Of a stretch of DNA of 5,911 nt, positions 1 through 5,911 are shown piece after piece. Position 1 is the stretch's first letter, and the number at the start of each line of letters is the position of its first letter. Source of the stretch: an uncultured Desulfovibrio sp. (lineage in GTDB: Bacteria > Desulfobacterota > Desulfovibrionia > Desulfovibrionales > Desulfovibrionaceae); NCBI GenBank assembly GCA_945871415.1, contig CAMBWG010000153.1, positions 1-5,911 of the forward strand, read 5' to 3'. A program made the translations under genes and the position numbers. The notes below the pieces were generated by a model. That model searched no databases and was not told where the DNA came from. It was given only the letters and a program-made list of their open reading frames with translations.

Positions 1-209
1 AGAAGCAGGCAGCAAATCAGACGCGCCCCTCCGCGCCGCACGAGACAGGATGTCCACGGCGCGGAAGGGCGCAAACGTTCGTCCGCCGCCAGCAGCAGAC
101 CAAGAAAAAGCAGCGACGGCTGCGGCCATGACGCGCCGAGCAGCCCCGCAACCCAGCAGAGCAGAAAACACTGCCACGGCAGAGGAGCCTGCAATATGCG
201 CGGCGTCAT
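1..209 (-). CDS. N-terminal part of a membrane protein, probably ComEC/Rec2-like (runs off the left edge)
   Basis: Only the first 69 codons are present; the frame is open from an ATG at 209 to the window edge. The start lies 17 bases after the smpB stop and has a weak GGGG at about the right distance as a ribosome binding site. The protein opens with a short leader ending in PLPWQ, followed by a hydrophobic segment at about residues 12-28, a second at about 31-41, then a basic stretch (residues about 43-61, with RR near 59) and a new hydrophobic run (ICCLL). A PWQ-type start followed by two short N-terminal membrane helices and an arginine-rich loop is typical of ComEC/Rec2 DNA-uptake channels (DUF4131 region), and that is my best guess. 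ComEC would form the inner-membrane channel for single-stranded DNA. The diagnostic competence domain and the metallo-beta-lactamase domain would lie outside the window, so the family call is an inference. That it is a real membrane protein gene is more secure. Confidence 0.5.
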   Translation of the reverse strand, partial: MTPRILQAPLPWQCFLLCWVAGLLGASWPQPSLLFLGLLLAADERLRPSAPWTSCLVRRGGARLICCLL

Positions 210-226
210 GCGCGCCGCCCCGGAAA

Positions 227-685
227 TCAGGCCATTTCCCGCGCCGCGTCACGTTCCGCGGCACGGCGCTTGAGCGATTCCCGATGATCGAAGAGCTTTT
301 TCCCTCTGCCCAGGGCAATTTCCACCTTGATCTTTCCCCGGCTGAAATAGAGCTTTACAGGCACCACCGTCAGTCCCTTCTGGGCCACCTGCGCCGCAAG
401 ACGATTGATTTCCCCCTTATGCAGCAGGAGGACACGCGGCCTGTCCGGGTCCTGCGGCGCATAGCCCGCATTGGCATAGGGCGCGATATGCAGCGACAGC
501 AGCAGTGCCTCGCCGTTCTTGAAATCCACGTAGCTGTCGATGAAATTCACCTTTCCGGCGCGTACGCTCTTGACCTCGGGGCCGGTGAGACAGATGCCCG
601 CCTCCATGAAATCCGAGAGTTCATAGAGATGGCGCGCTTTCTTGTTGACGGCGATGGTGGACGGAGATTGTTTCTTTTTACTCAT
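227..685 (-). CDS. smpB: SsrA (tmRNA)-binding protein SmpB
   Basis: SmpB binds the tRNA-like domain of tmRNA and carries it to ribosomes stalled on broken mRNAs for trans-translation. The 152-residue product matches the family along its length: an N-terminal KKARHLYEL segment, the GPEVKSVRAGKVNF block at about residues 35-48, a beta-barrel core with HIAPY and the HKGEI motif, and LYFSRGKIKVEIALGRGKK leading into a basic C-terminal tail. Normal length is about 150-160. The usual D-K-R triplet after GKK is D-H-R here. I chose the ATG at 685 (MSKKKQ). A TTG four codons upstream is open but less likely. No Shine-Dalgarno sequence is visible; the start overlaps the ptsI stop in the sequence ATGAGTAA (8 bases), so translation is probably coupled to ptsI. 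The ComEC-like gene follows after 17 bases. Confidence 0.95.
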   Translation of the reverse strand: MSKKKQSPSTIAVNKKARHLYELSDFMEAGICLTGPEVKSVRAGKVNFIDSYVDFKNGEALLLSLHIAPYANAGYAPQDPDRPRVLLLHKGEINRLAAQVAQKGLTVVPVKLYFSRGKIKVEIALGRGKKLFDHRESLKRRAAERDAAREMA

Positions 686-2447
686 GGCAATGGGCAAGAA
701 TACTTGTAGTATGAAAGGCCAGTTCAGATCCCAGCGATTCCTGAAGCCGTTCGCGCACCATGCGCTGGGATGCGGAAATATCCGCGCTCATCAGAACGTT
801 GTAGGCCAGGTCCATGCAGGTAGCCGCATCCAGGCGCCGCAGCATGTGCTTCATCCCGGGAACAAAGCGCGGCGACGCCGACACGGCATCCACGCCCATG
901 CCCAGCAGCAGAGCCAGCCCGTAGGGATCGGACGCCAGCTCGCCGCAGACGGAAACCCAGATGCCCTCGCGGTGCGCCGAATCAATGATGCGCTTGAGCG
1001 AACGCACCACAGCGGGATGCAGCGCCTCGTTAAGATAGGCTACCTGATGATTGTTGCGATCAATGGCCAGCAGATAATGAATCAGATCGTTGGTGCCGAT
1101 ACTGAAGAAATCGCATTCTCGCGCCAGCGCATCGGCAATGAGCACGGCGGCGGGCGTTTCAATCATGACGCCCAGCGGCAGTTTCTCGGCATGGGGGATG
1201 TGCCGCGCCGCCAGTTCTCCATGCAAATCGCGCATGATGTCGCGCACGGTCAGCACTTCGTCCAGCGTGGAAATCATGGGCAGCATCAGCGCCACATTGC
1301 CCGCCACCCCCACACGCATCAGGGCGCGCAACTGAGTGCGGAAAATATGGCGATGCCGCAGACAAAAGCGAATGCCGCGCAGCCCCAGCGCCGGATTGGG
1401 CTCCTTTGCATTGGACTGGGCGCGCATCATCTTGTCCGCGCCTACGTCCAGCGTGCGGAAAACCACCCGCGCGGGCGCGACCCCGCGCACGACGGCGCCG
1501 TACTCTTCCAGCAGCTCCCGCTCTCCGGGCAGCACATCCCGCAGAAAGGAAAATTCCGTGCGGTACAGGCCCACGCCGTCCGCGCCGCTCTCGCGCATTT
1601 CTTCGGCTTCTTCCGGGCGCTCCATGTTGGCCTGCACGCTGACGCGCACACCGTCGCGGGTATCCGCCGGCCAGTGGGCAGCGGCGCGTACCCGTGTCTC
1701 CCAGGCCGTATACTCCTCCCGCAGAGCGGTATACTGCGCAAGATCGTCCTGCTCCGGCCCGGCAAGCAGCACGCCGCCGACACCGTCCACAATGACGGAA
1801 TCCCCTTCATGCACGGTGGCCAGCACATCGGGCAGCCCCACCAGCGCCGGAATACGCAGGCCGCGGGCCAGAATGGCCGTATGTGACGTCGGACCGCCCT
1901 GCGCCGTCACCAGCGCCTGCACACCGGAAAAGTCCATGTCCATGACATCGGCGGGCGACAGATCTTCGGCCATCAGCACACAGGCTTCCCCGGGCGCAAC
2001 AGCGGTGCGCGATCCCTGCAGACTCTCCCGCAGGCGCAGCCCCACGGCGCGGATATCCTGCGCGCGATCCCGCAGATAGGGATCTTCCATCTTGTCGAAC
2101 AGGGCACAGAGCTGATTGATGGTTTCATCCAGCGCCCAGGAAGCGCAGATGAGATCGCTTTCAATCCGCTTCGCGGCACTCTCCAGCAGCTTGGGATCCC
2201 GGGCCAGCTCCATCTGGGCGGCAATGACCTCGCGGTACTCCGCAAGGTCTTCCGGTACCTTGCCCATGGCTTCGCGCAGAGCGTCGCGCACGGCCTCGGA
2301 CGCCGCCCGCAGACGCTGCTGCTCCCGCCCGGCCTGCCGGGGCGCAATGCGCCGTTTTTCAACCATACCCGCCACATGCAGCAAATGGACTTTGCCGATG
2401 GCGTATCCGGGAGAAACCGCCGTACCGTAAAGAAGGGCGCGCGCCAT
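678..2447 (-). CDS. ptsI: PTS enzyme I (phosphoenolpyruvate-protein phosphotransferase)
   Basis: Enzyme I autophosphorylates with PEP in the cytoplasm and passes the phosphate to HPr, the first step of the phosphotransferase system. The 589 residues contain the whole family layout: an N-terminal HPr-binding helical domain (about 1-145), the swivelling phosphohistidine domain with GGPTSHTAI giving active His189, and a C-terminal PEP-binding TIM barrel. Barrel residues that can be seen are Arg296 (GLYRTEF), Arg331 (RTLDVGADK), Glu430 (MIETPAAV), Asp454 and Arg464 (GTNDLIHY...DRNN) and the acid/base Cys501 (VCGEL). Several fall at or within one residue of the E. coli positions. There is no GAF domain ahead of it, so this is the sugar-type EI and not the nitrogen-type PtsP. 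It begins 3 bases after the ptsH stop, with AGG a few bases upstream as a weak ribosome binding site, and overlaps smpB by 8 bases at its end. Nothing appears broken. Confidence 0.97.
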   Translation of the reverse strand: MARALLYGTAVSPGYAIGKVHLLHVAGMVEKRRIAPRQAGREQQRLRAASEAVRDALREAMGKVPEDLAEYREVIAAQMELARDPKLLESAAKRIESDLICASWALDETINQLCALFDKMEDPYLRDRAQDIRAVGLRLRESLQGSRTAVAPGEACVLMAEDLSPADVMDMDFSGVQALVTAQGGPTSHTAILARGLRIPALVGLPDVLATVHEGDSVIVDGVGGVLLAGPEQDDLAQYTALREEYTAWETRVRAAAHWPADTRDGVRVSVQANMERPEEAEEMRESGADGVGLYRTEFSFLRDVLPGERELLEEYGAVVRGVAPARVVFRTLDVGADKMMRAQSNAKEPNPALGLRGIRFCLRHRHIFRTQLRALMRVGVAGNVALMLPMISTLDEVLTVRDIMRDLHGELAARHIPHAEKLPLGVMIETPAAVLIADALARECDFFSIGTNDLIHYLLAIDRNNHQVAYLNEALHPAVVRSLKRIIDSAHREGIWVSVCGELASDPYGLALLLGMGVDAVSASPRFVPGMKHMLRRLDAATCMDLAYNVLMSADISASQRMVRERLQESLGSELAFHTTSILAHCHE

Positions 2448-2450
2448 GAC

Positions 2451-2741
2451 CTAATCCCGCAGCGAATCCAGGCAGGCCGCAAGCCTCTCCAGCGCCGCCC
2501 GCGCATCCGGGCCGGAAGCCGTCAGGCTAAACTCGGTACCCTGCGGCAGAGCCAGCGAAAGCACATCAAGCATGCTCTTGGCATCGGCCTGTCCGTTTTC
2601 CGTTTCAATGCGTATATCCGCCGTAAAACGCTGCGCTTCCTGCGCCAGCTTGGCCGCCGGACGCGCATGCAGGCCGCCGCGCATACGCAGCACCAGCGGC
2701 AGCCTCAGACCATCGGCGGTTTCGGCTATGGCTTCATGCAT
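2451..2741 (-). CDS. ptsH: Phosphocarrier protein HPr
   Basis: HPr accepts phosphate from enzyme I and hands it to EIIA domains. The 96-residue product has the active-site motif GGLHARPAAKL with His25 (His15 in the usual numbering), the regulatory-serine region AKSMLDVLSL with Ser56 (Ser46 equivalent), and the final helix pattern ARAALERLAACL. It carries about 10 extra residues before the first beta strand compared with the usual 85-88 residue protein. The frame stays open upstream to a TTG at 2924, but I reject that longer form: it would begin in the terminator-like region, has no family similarity and no good ribosome binding site, while the ATG at 2741 follows AGAGGA at nine bases. Being only 3 bases from ptsI, the two genes are surely cotranscribed. 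Whether Ser56 is phosphorylated depends on an HPr kinase that is not in the window. Confidence 0.94.
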   Translation of the reverse strand: MHEAIAETADGLRLPLVLRMRGGLHARPAAKLAQEAQRFTADIRIETENGQADAKSMLDVLSLALPQGTEFSLTASGPDARAALERLAACLDSLRD

Positions 2742-2750
2742 TGTCTTTGT

Positions 2751-2756
2751 TCCTCT
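2751..2756 (-). promoter_or_regulatory. Ribosome binding site of ptsH
   Basis: On the minus strand AGAGGA lies nine bases before the ATG at 2741. It is the best Shine-Dalgarno match in this gap and decides the short HPr start over the upstream in-frame TTG. Confidence 0.75.
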
Positions 2757-2784
2757 GGCCGCAAGACTCCGGCCCGGGCCTTCC

Positions 2785-2810
2785 GCGCGGCGCGTTTTGA
2801 CGCATCGCGC
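2785..2810 (-). other. GC-rich hairpin in the ptsH upstream region
   Basis: GCGCG (2785-2789) pairs with CGCGC (2806-2810), and GCGT (2792-2795) with ACGC (2800-2803), around a four-base loop and across a two-by-two internal loop containing one possible wobble pair in the minus-strand RNA. A separate ten-base palindrome, GGCCCGGGCC, sits at 2771-2780. No T-run follows, so this is not a terminator. It could be part of the ptsH leader RNA, or chance in GC-rich DNA. The gap 2742-2922 otherwise shows an A/T-rich tract at about 2822-2836 and no convincing -35/-10 pair. Confidence 0.35.
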
Positions 2811-2922
2811 GCTCACGTTCACGAAATTTTTTCTTTCTCCGGGGGAGGGAAATCCCGCATGGCTGTGCTGACGCCCGGCGAAAGGAACTGTGCGGGGGAA
2901 GAGGCCCCGGCGCGCTTTCTTC

Positions 2923-2967
2923 AAAAAAGAGGGGGCTGCGGGGATGCCGTCGCTTTCCCCGTCCCCT
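2923..2967 (-). terminator. Probable rho-independent terminator after the EIID gene
   Basis: Read on the minus strand, AGGGG (2967-2963) and GGGG (2960-2957) can pair with CCCC (2943-2940) and CCCCT (2934-2930, within a run of five C) around a 13-base loop, with a small asymmetric internal loop between the two stem parts. One base later come six T (2928-2923). It starts 6 bases after the EIID stop codon. The stem is strong, but the internal loop (2 against 5 bases) weakens the case. If real, ptsH-ptsI-smpB needs its own promoter in the next 180 bases or depends on read-through. Confidence 0.6.
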
Positions 2968-2973
2968 GAAATT

Positions 2974-3720
2974 CTAAATCCGAATCAGAGCCGCATCCAG
3001 GAAAGCCAGACAGGACACCCCAAGCAGCCAGAGGATAATGCGCGGCAGGCGCATCCTCCAGGTAAAGATCGCAGCGGCCGCCGCACACAGCAGAGCGGGC
3101 ACGCACAACAGCCACGGGAAGGAATGTCCCGTCCAGGGCGTAACCCCCAGCAGCAGCGCCAGCATGACGGCATTCAGCTGCTTGATGCGCCCCGCCCAGT
3201 CAATCAGAGCCAGACGCTTCAACCACTGCAAGGCGGCGACGCCGTGCCGCAGCCCGTAAAAGAATATGCCTATCCTGAAGGCGACCATTCCGGCCACCAG
3301 CAGCGTCGTCAGAATAATAGCCGACCAGATATGCCCGCACAGCGCAAATATAACGCAGGCCAGCGACCAGCAGGGAAGCACCGCCCCTTCAAAAAAACCG
3401 TCTCCCAGAGCCGAGAGGGTGGTGGACAGAGTGCGGTTGACGCTGCCCAGAGCCGCGGCGGGCAGGGAACCGCCTGCGACCTGACTTTCCAGCGACAGAG
3501 TAATGCCCAGAAACAAAGGCATCATATACGGGTGCGTATTGCTGTGCCCGGCATGCCGCAACAGGGCCTCCTGCCGTTTTTTGCCCGGAGGATACAGCGC
3601 CATGATGGCGGGCTCCAGCGCAAAGAGCAGCCCGATCTCCTGCATGGCGCGCGTGGAGATGGCCGCATTGATGCAACCGCAGCGGGCAAGACAGTGCAGA
3701 GCGACGGAAGTGGTGAGCAT
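2974..3720 (-). CDS. PTS mannose/fructose/sorbose-family EIID subunit
   Basis: EIID is one of the two membrane subunits (with EIIC) of mannose-class PTS permeases, which import and phosphorylate sugars. Family features are the AMQEIGLLFALEPAIMALYP segment (residues about 25-43; E. coli ManZ has a close counterpart ending in PAIRRLYP), NTHPYMMPLFLGITLSLE (61-78), and GDGFFEG at 106-112. After that come about five hydrophobic segments, roughly 114-130, 133-155, 183-196, 201-220 and 226-244. At 248 residues it is shorter than the usual 270-290. The family's GDPxFWGTxRP motif is altered: G replaces P, E replaces W and L replaces R. The ATG at 3720 has AAGGGGG four bases upstream (3725-3731). It sits between rsmI and ptsH with no EIIA, EIIB or EIIC beside it. 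The family assignment is firm; the sugar, and whether it transports at all, cannot be told. Confidence 0.88.
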   Translation of the reverse strand: MLTTSVALHCLARCGCINAAISTRAMQEIGLLFALEPAIMALYPPGKKRQEALLRHAGHSNTHPYMMPLFLGITLSLESQVAGGSLPAAALGSVNRTLSTTLSALGDGFFEGAVLPCWSLACVIFALCGHIWSAIILTTLLVAGMVAFRIGIFFYGLRHGVAALQWLKRLALIDWAGRIKQLNAVMLALLLGVTPWTGHSFPWLLCVPALLCAAAAAIFTWRMRLPRIILWLLGVSCLAFLDAALIRI

Positions 3721-3799
3721 GAAGCCCCCTTGAAAAAGCCTTAGGACCCTGCCGCTGCATCCTGTCCGGTACGGGAGCCGGGCCCCCGACAGTCTGAAA

Positions 3800-3841
3800 C
3801 CGGGAAAGAACAGGATACAGACGAAAAAACTTCTTTCCCGG
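3800..3841. repeat. Perfect 11-bp inverted repeat in the leader before the EIID gene
   Basis: CCGGGAAAGAA (3800-3810) and TTCTTTCCCGG (3831-3841) are exact reverse complements separated by 20 bases. They lie in the 138-base gap between rsmI and EIID. No T-run follows the second arm on either strand, so it is not a standard terminator; six T lie inside the loop on the minus strand. It may act as an RNA stem in the EIID leader or as a two-half-site operator with centres about three helical turns apart. Shorter complementary segments also occur: 3762-3766 with 3788-3792, and 3759-3765 with 3810-3816. Confidence 0.7.
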
Positions 3842-3859
3842 CAGGCGGCAGAGGCGGGA

Positions 3860-4699
3860 TCAGAGTTCCCGGGTCAGCGCATAAAGTTCCTTGGAACTCC
3901 AGCCCTCAAGACGAGACGCCGCCCGGCGGGCGCATTCCCGGGGCTTGCCGCCATCCTCCAGCTCTTCGCGCAGCACGCTCAGCGCCTCTTCCCGCGAAGA
4001 TCGACCGCTTTCTTCCGGCGGCCCGATAATGACGGTTATCTCGCCGAGGAGATCCGTTGCCGCTTCCGCAGCATTTTCCAGCCTGTCAAGTATAAATTCC
4101 TCATGCGTTTTGGTCAATTCCCGGCAAATGGCCAGCGCGCGCGGCCCGAGGATTTCCGAGGCCTGCTCCAGACTCTCGCGCAGACGATCCTTGCGCTCGA
4201 AAAAAATCAGGGAACCGGGCGTGCGGCGGAAGGCGGAAAAAAGAGCGGCGCGCCCTGCCGCATCGCGCGGCAGAAACCCCAGAAAGGTATAGGGCAGCGG
4301 CGGCAGCCCCGCCGCCGAGAGCGCCGTTACCGGCGCAGAGGGACCGGGCACGGGAACCACGCGCAGCCCGGCGGCCCGGCAGGCCCGCACCAGCCGGTAG
4401 CCGGGATCGGCCACCAGCGGCGTTCCGGCATCGGACACCAGCGCGACCGTGCCGCCCGCCTCAAGATGCCGCAGCACTTCCGGCTGCTTCTCGGCCTCGT
4501 TGTGATCGTGGAAGCTGACAAAACGCCGCACAGGAATGCCGCACTGAGCGCAGAGCAGCCCCGCGCGGCGCGTATCCTCGGCCAGCACAATATCCGCCTC
4601 GGCCAGCGTCTGGCGCGCGCGGGGAGAAAAATCACCAGGGTTGCCAAGCGGCGTTGCGACAATCCACAGCACGCCGCCCGTCGGAGAAGCGGAAGGCAT
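3860..4699 (-). CDS. rsmI: 16S rRNA (cytidine-1402-2'-O)-methyltransferase RsmI
   Basis: RsmI uses S-adenosylmethionine to 2'-O-methylate C1402 in the decoding centre of 16S rRNA. The 279-residue product has the tetrapyrrole-methylase-like fold motifs in order: [10 protein letters not shown] (14-23), AEDTRRAGLL (40-49), FHDHNEAEK (63-71), VSDAGTPLVADPGY (88-101), PGPSAPVTALSAAGL (118-132), GFLPR (141-145) and ELTKTHEEF (194-202). A C-terminal helical domain of about 40 residues follows, as in E. coli RsmI (286 residues). I chose the ATG at 4699, with GGAG ten bases upstream and 14 residues before the first motif strand's glycine-rich turn. In-frame ATGs at 4735 and 4783 would only add unconserved residues and more overlap. 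With this start it overlaps the end of yraN by 68 bases. RsmI and YraN are also near neighbours in E. coli (yraL, yraN). Confidence 0.93.
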   Translation of the reverse strand: MPSASPTGGVLWIVATPLGNPGDFSPRARQTLAEADIVLAEDTRRAGLLCAQCGIPVRRFVSFHDHNEAEKQPEVLRHLEAGGTVALVSDAGTPLVADPGYRLVRACRAAGLRVVPVPGPSAPVTALSAAGLPPLPYTFLGFLPRDAAGRAALFSAFRRTPGSLIFFERKDRLRESLEQASEILGPRALAICRELTKTHEEFILDRLENAAEAATDLLGEITVIIGPPEESGRSSREEALSVLREELEDGGKPRECARRAASRLEGWSSKELYALTREL

Positions 4700-5114
4700 C
4701 GGGCATATGCTCCACGTTGAAGGTTGTTCCGTCATGTTCCAGACAGAGAACGTCAAAACGGCAGGGACGATCCCATGCGTCATGCGCGCTCAACCAGGCC
4801 TGCGCGGCCTTGCAGACACGCGCCCGCTTGGCGGGCGTCACCCCGTCGGCCGGGCTGCCGACGCCTCCCGCCGTTCGTGTCTTGACTTCCACAAAAACCA
4901 GCTCCAGTCCGTCAAGGGCCACTAAATCCAGCTCCACATGCCCGTAGCGCCAGTTGCGTTCCAGAATGCGCCAGCCCTTGCGACACACAAAGGCAGCGGC
5001 CGCGTCTTCGCCGAGCTGTCCCAGCGCCGCCGAAGGCGTGACGCCTTGCCGGATTTCGTCGTCCTCGCGGCAGGCCCGCGCCTTTGCTCCGGTCGCCCTG
5101 CGCCCGAAAATCAC
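4632..5114 (-). CDS. yraN: YraN/UPF0102 family protein, predicted endonuclease-like fold
   Basis: This 160-residue protein belongs to the UPF0102 family, which has a PD-(D/E)XK nuclease-like core. Its function is not settled in general. Visible family features are [24 protein letters not shown] (residues 31-54, split by eye into the GE helix and the ILERN strand), E61-L-D63 in [10 protein letters not shown], and LVFVEVKTR (72-80) with E76 and K78 as the likely metal-site residues. [22 protein letters not shown] and AF near 140 follow. About 30 residues precede the conserved core, more than in most members. The start is GTG at 5114, whose GTGA overlaps the rnhB stop by 4 bases. An AGGGGGA six bases upstream (5121-5127) is an excellent ribosome binding site and supports this extended start. 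Linkage to rnhB is common for this family. A role in DNA or RNA processing is only inferred. Confidence 0.9.
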   Translation of the reverse strand: MIFGRRATGAKARACREDDEIRQGVTPSAALGQLGEDAAAAFVCRKGWRILERNWRYGHVELDLVALDGLELVFVEVKTRTAGGVGSPADGVTPAKRARVCKAAQAWLSAHDAWDRPCRFDVLCLEHDGTTFNVEHMPDAFRFSDGRRAVDCRNAAWQPW

Positions 5115-5824
5115 AGCAGATCCCCCTGACGGCAGGAAACGCTCTCCGGCGCGGCAACGCCCTTATATGTCAGACGATGCTGCGGGCAGGGCCCCAGACG
5201 CCGCAGGGCCGCATAATGCGCCTGCGTCCCGTAGCCCTTGTGCTGCTCAAAACCGTAGCCCGGCCAGCGGCGGGCAAGACACTCCATCACATGATCCCGG
5301 AAAGTCTTGGCCAGAACGGACGCCGCGGCAATGGCATCTACCCGCGCATCGCCGCCCACAACGGCTTCCTGCCGGGGAAAACGCGCCGCCGTCCACCGCG
5401 CGCGCAGAACCTGATCGGGAATAGTTTTATTGCCGTCCACATAGATCATGCCCGGCACAACCGACAGCAGGCAGATCGCCCGCGTCATAGCCTCGAAGGT
5501 GGCCTGTAAAATATTGATTTCGTCAATGCGCCGGGGCCAGACCACGCCCAGCCCCCAGGCCGTCGCGCACTGTCTGATGCGCGGCACAAGCGCCGCGCGC
5601 TGTGTCGCCGACAGCGCCTTGGAATCCGTCAGACCCGGCAAATCGACCGACTCGGGCAGAATGACGGCCGCCGCCACCACCGGCCCGGCCAGACAACCGC
5701 GCCCGGCCTCGTCCACACCGGCCGGCGGGCGCTCATCGGAGAGGCCCGGCAGCAGTTGCGCGGCATGCGCTTCCCACAGCTTCCACGCGCTCAGACACGG
5801 CATGACGGTTCGAGTCTTTTTCAT
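5111..5824 (-). CDS. rnhB: Ribonuclease HII
   Basis: RNase HII cuts the RNA strand of RNA-DNA hybrids and nicks DNA at misincorporated ribonucleotides. The 237-residue product shows the four metal-binding acids: D38 and E39 in GVDEAGRG, D130 in YVDGN, and D159 in GGDARV, followed by [14 protein letters not shown] (164-177). The C-terminal [13 protein letters not shown] (195-207) and HRLTYKG (216-222) motifs are also there. The lysine that usually precedes GD at D159 is a glycine here (GGD instead of KGD). The first ATG (5824) is used; a second at 5803 is possible, since neither has a clear ribosome binding site and both leave an N-terminal tail before DEAG. The gene ends in a 4-base overlap with yraN, so the two are cotranscribed. 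Confidence 0.95.
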   Translation of the reverse strand: MKKTRTVMPCLSAWKLWEAHAAQLLPGLSDERPPAGVDEAGRGCLAGPVVAAAVILPESVDLPGLTDSKALSATQRAALVPRIRQCATAWGLGVVWPRRIDEINILQATFEAMTRAICLLSVVPGMIYVDGNKTIPDQVLRARWTAARFPRQEAVVGGDARVDAIAAASVLAKTFRDHVMECLARRWPGYGFEQHKGYGTQAHYAALRRLGPCPQHRLTYKGVAAPESVSCRQGDLL

Positions 5825-5849
5825 AACGCAATACTAAAATATTCTTCTG

Positions 5850-5866
5850 GGGGGAAGGAAACCCCC
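5850..5866 (-). terminator. Possible hairpin terminator or leader stem before rnhB
   Basis: GGGGG (5866-5862) and CCCCC (5854-5850) on the minus strand can pair around a seven-base loop. The stem begins directly after a TAA stop (5869-5867). The following bases (AGAAGAATATTTTAG) are A/T-rich but hold no uninterrupted T-run, so termination would be weak. It lies 25 bases before the rnhB start. Confidence 0.35.
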
Positions 5867-5911
5867 TTATCTCTGCTGTCGATGCCCGTAAGGCTCCTGC
5901 GTCGCCTGACG
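5867..5911 (-). CDS. Possible C-terminal end of an unidentified upstream gene
   Basis: From the right edge one minus-strand frame is open for 14 codons and ends in TAA at 5869-5867. It encodes RQATQEPYGHRQQR, a polar, glutamine-rich tail. Its codons (CAG, GCG, ACG, GAG, TAC) suit this genome better than the alternative frame, which runs to a TGA overlapping the rnhB ATG and is rich in AGG, CGA and AGA. The stop directly before a G/C stem also favours it. It is too short to assign a family; it does not resemble the C-terminus of ribosomal protein L19, which I would have expected upstream of rnhB. Confidence 0.3.
   Translation of the reverse strand, partial: RQATQEPYGHRQQR

Noticed and set aside
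50..709. Plus-strand open frame of 219 codons opposite smpB and the ComEC-like start
   Set aside because: It is antisense to smpB, shows no domain and has a low-complexity A/R-rich start, as expected of a shadow frame.
642..1886. Long plus-strand open frame (414 codons) opposite ptsI
   Set aside because: It lies wholly antisense to the strongly conserved ptsI, its translation is rich in H, Q, R and G with no recognisable domain, and such shadow frames are expected in GC-rich genes.
2755..2780. Sigma-54-like promoter (GG-N10-GC with TTGC) upstream of ptsH
   Set aside because: The -24/-12 spacing fits, but transcription would start about ten bases before the ATG and remove the ribosome binding site, and the -24 half matches poorly.
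2742..2924. 61-residue N-terminal extension of HPr from a TTG at 2924
   Set aside because: It has no similarity to HPr, no ribosome binding site, and overlaps the T-run of the probable terminator; the ATG at 2741 has a good ribosome binding site.
2890..3744. Plus-strand open frame of 284 codons opposite EIID
   Set aside because: The translation is Q/R/P-rich without any family features, while the minus strand encodes a clear EIID membrane protein.
4700..4783. Longer RsmI start at 4783 or 4735
   Set aside because: The extra residues are not conserved in the family, neither ATG has a good ribosome binding site, and the overlap with yraN would grow to more than 100 bases.
1..5911. CRISPR array, insertion sequence, tRNA or phage genes
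   Set aside because: I saw no direct-repeat array, transposase, tRNA-like cloverleaf or phage-type protein on either strand; all the coding space is explained by the genes listed.

Overview
The window is dense, high-GC bacterial DNA in which every supportable gene lies on the minus strand. Transcription therefore runs from the right end to the left end. In that order the genes are: the last codons of an unidentified gene, rnhB (RNase HII), a yraN/UPF0102 gene, rsmI (16S rRNA C1402 2'-O-methyltransferase), a mannose-family PTS EIID gene, ptsH (HPr), ptsI (enzyme I), smpB (tmRNA-binding protein), and the start of a membrane protein that looks like ComEC/Rec2. From protein style and gene order I think of the Desulfovibrio group (Desulfovibrionaceae). 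This is an inference from recall, with no rRNA or search behind it.

Region by region: positions 5111-4632 and on into rsmI form a tightly packed housekeeping block. rnhB and yraN overlap by 4 bases (GTGA), and rsmI starts inside the end of yraN. A 138-base leader (3721-3859) separates rsmI from EIID and holds a perfect 11-bp inverted repeat. A probable intrinsic terminator (2923-2967) follows EIID. A 232-base non-coding gap, with a GC-rich hairpin and a good ribosome binding site, then leads into ptsH. ptsH and ptsI are 3 bases apart, and ptsI overlaps smpB by 8 bases, so these three probably form one translationally linked unit. The ComEC-like gene follows smpB after 17 bases and runs off the left end.

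How the genes work together: EI takes phosphate from PEP and passes it to HPr, the general head of the phosphotransferase system. The only permease part present is one EIID subunit, shorter than usual and divergent at a conserved motif; no EIIA, EIIB or EIIC gene lies between rsmI and smpB. The rest of the permease must be elsewhere, or the system is incomplete or regulatory. SmpB (ribosome rescue), RsmI (rRNA methylation) and RNase HII (RNA-DNA hybrid repair) are housekeeping neighbours with no direct mechanistic link to sugar transport.

I see no mobile element, CRISPR array, tRNA, rRNA or clearly new defence-type system. The points most worth a second look are the orphan EIID with HPr and EI, the structured leader before EIID, and the EI-SmpB overlap.
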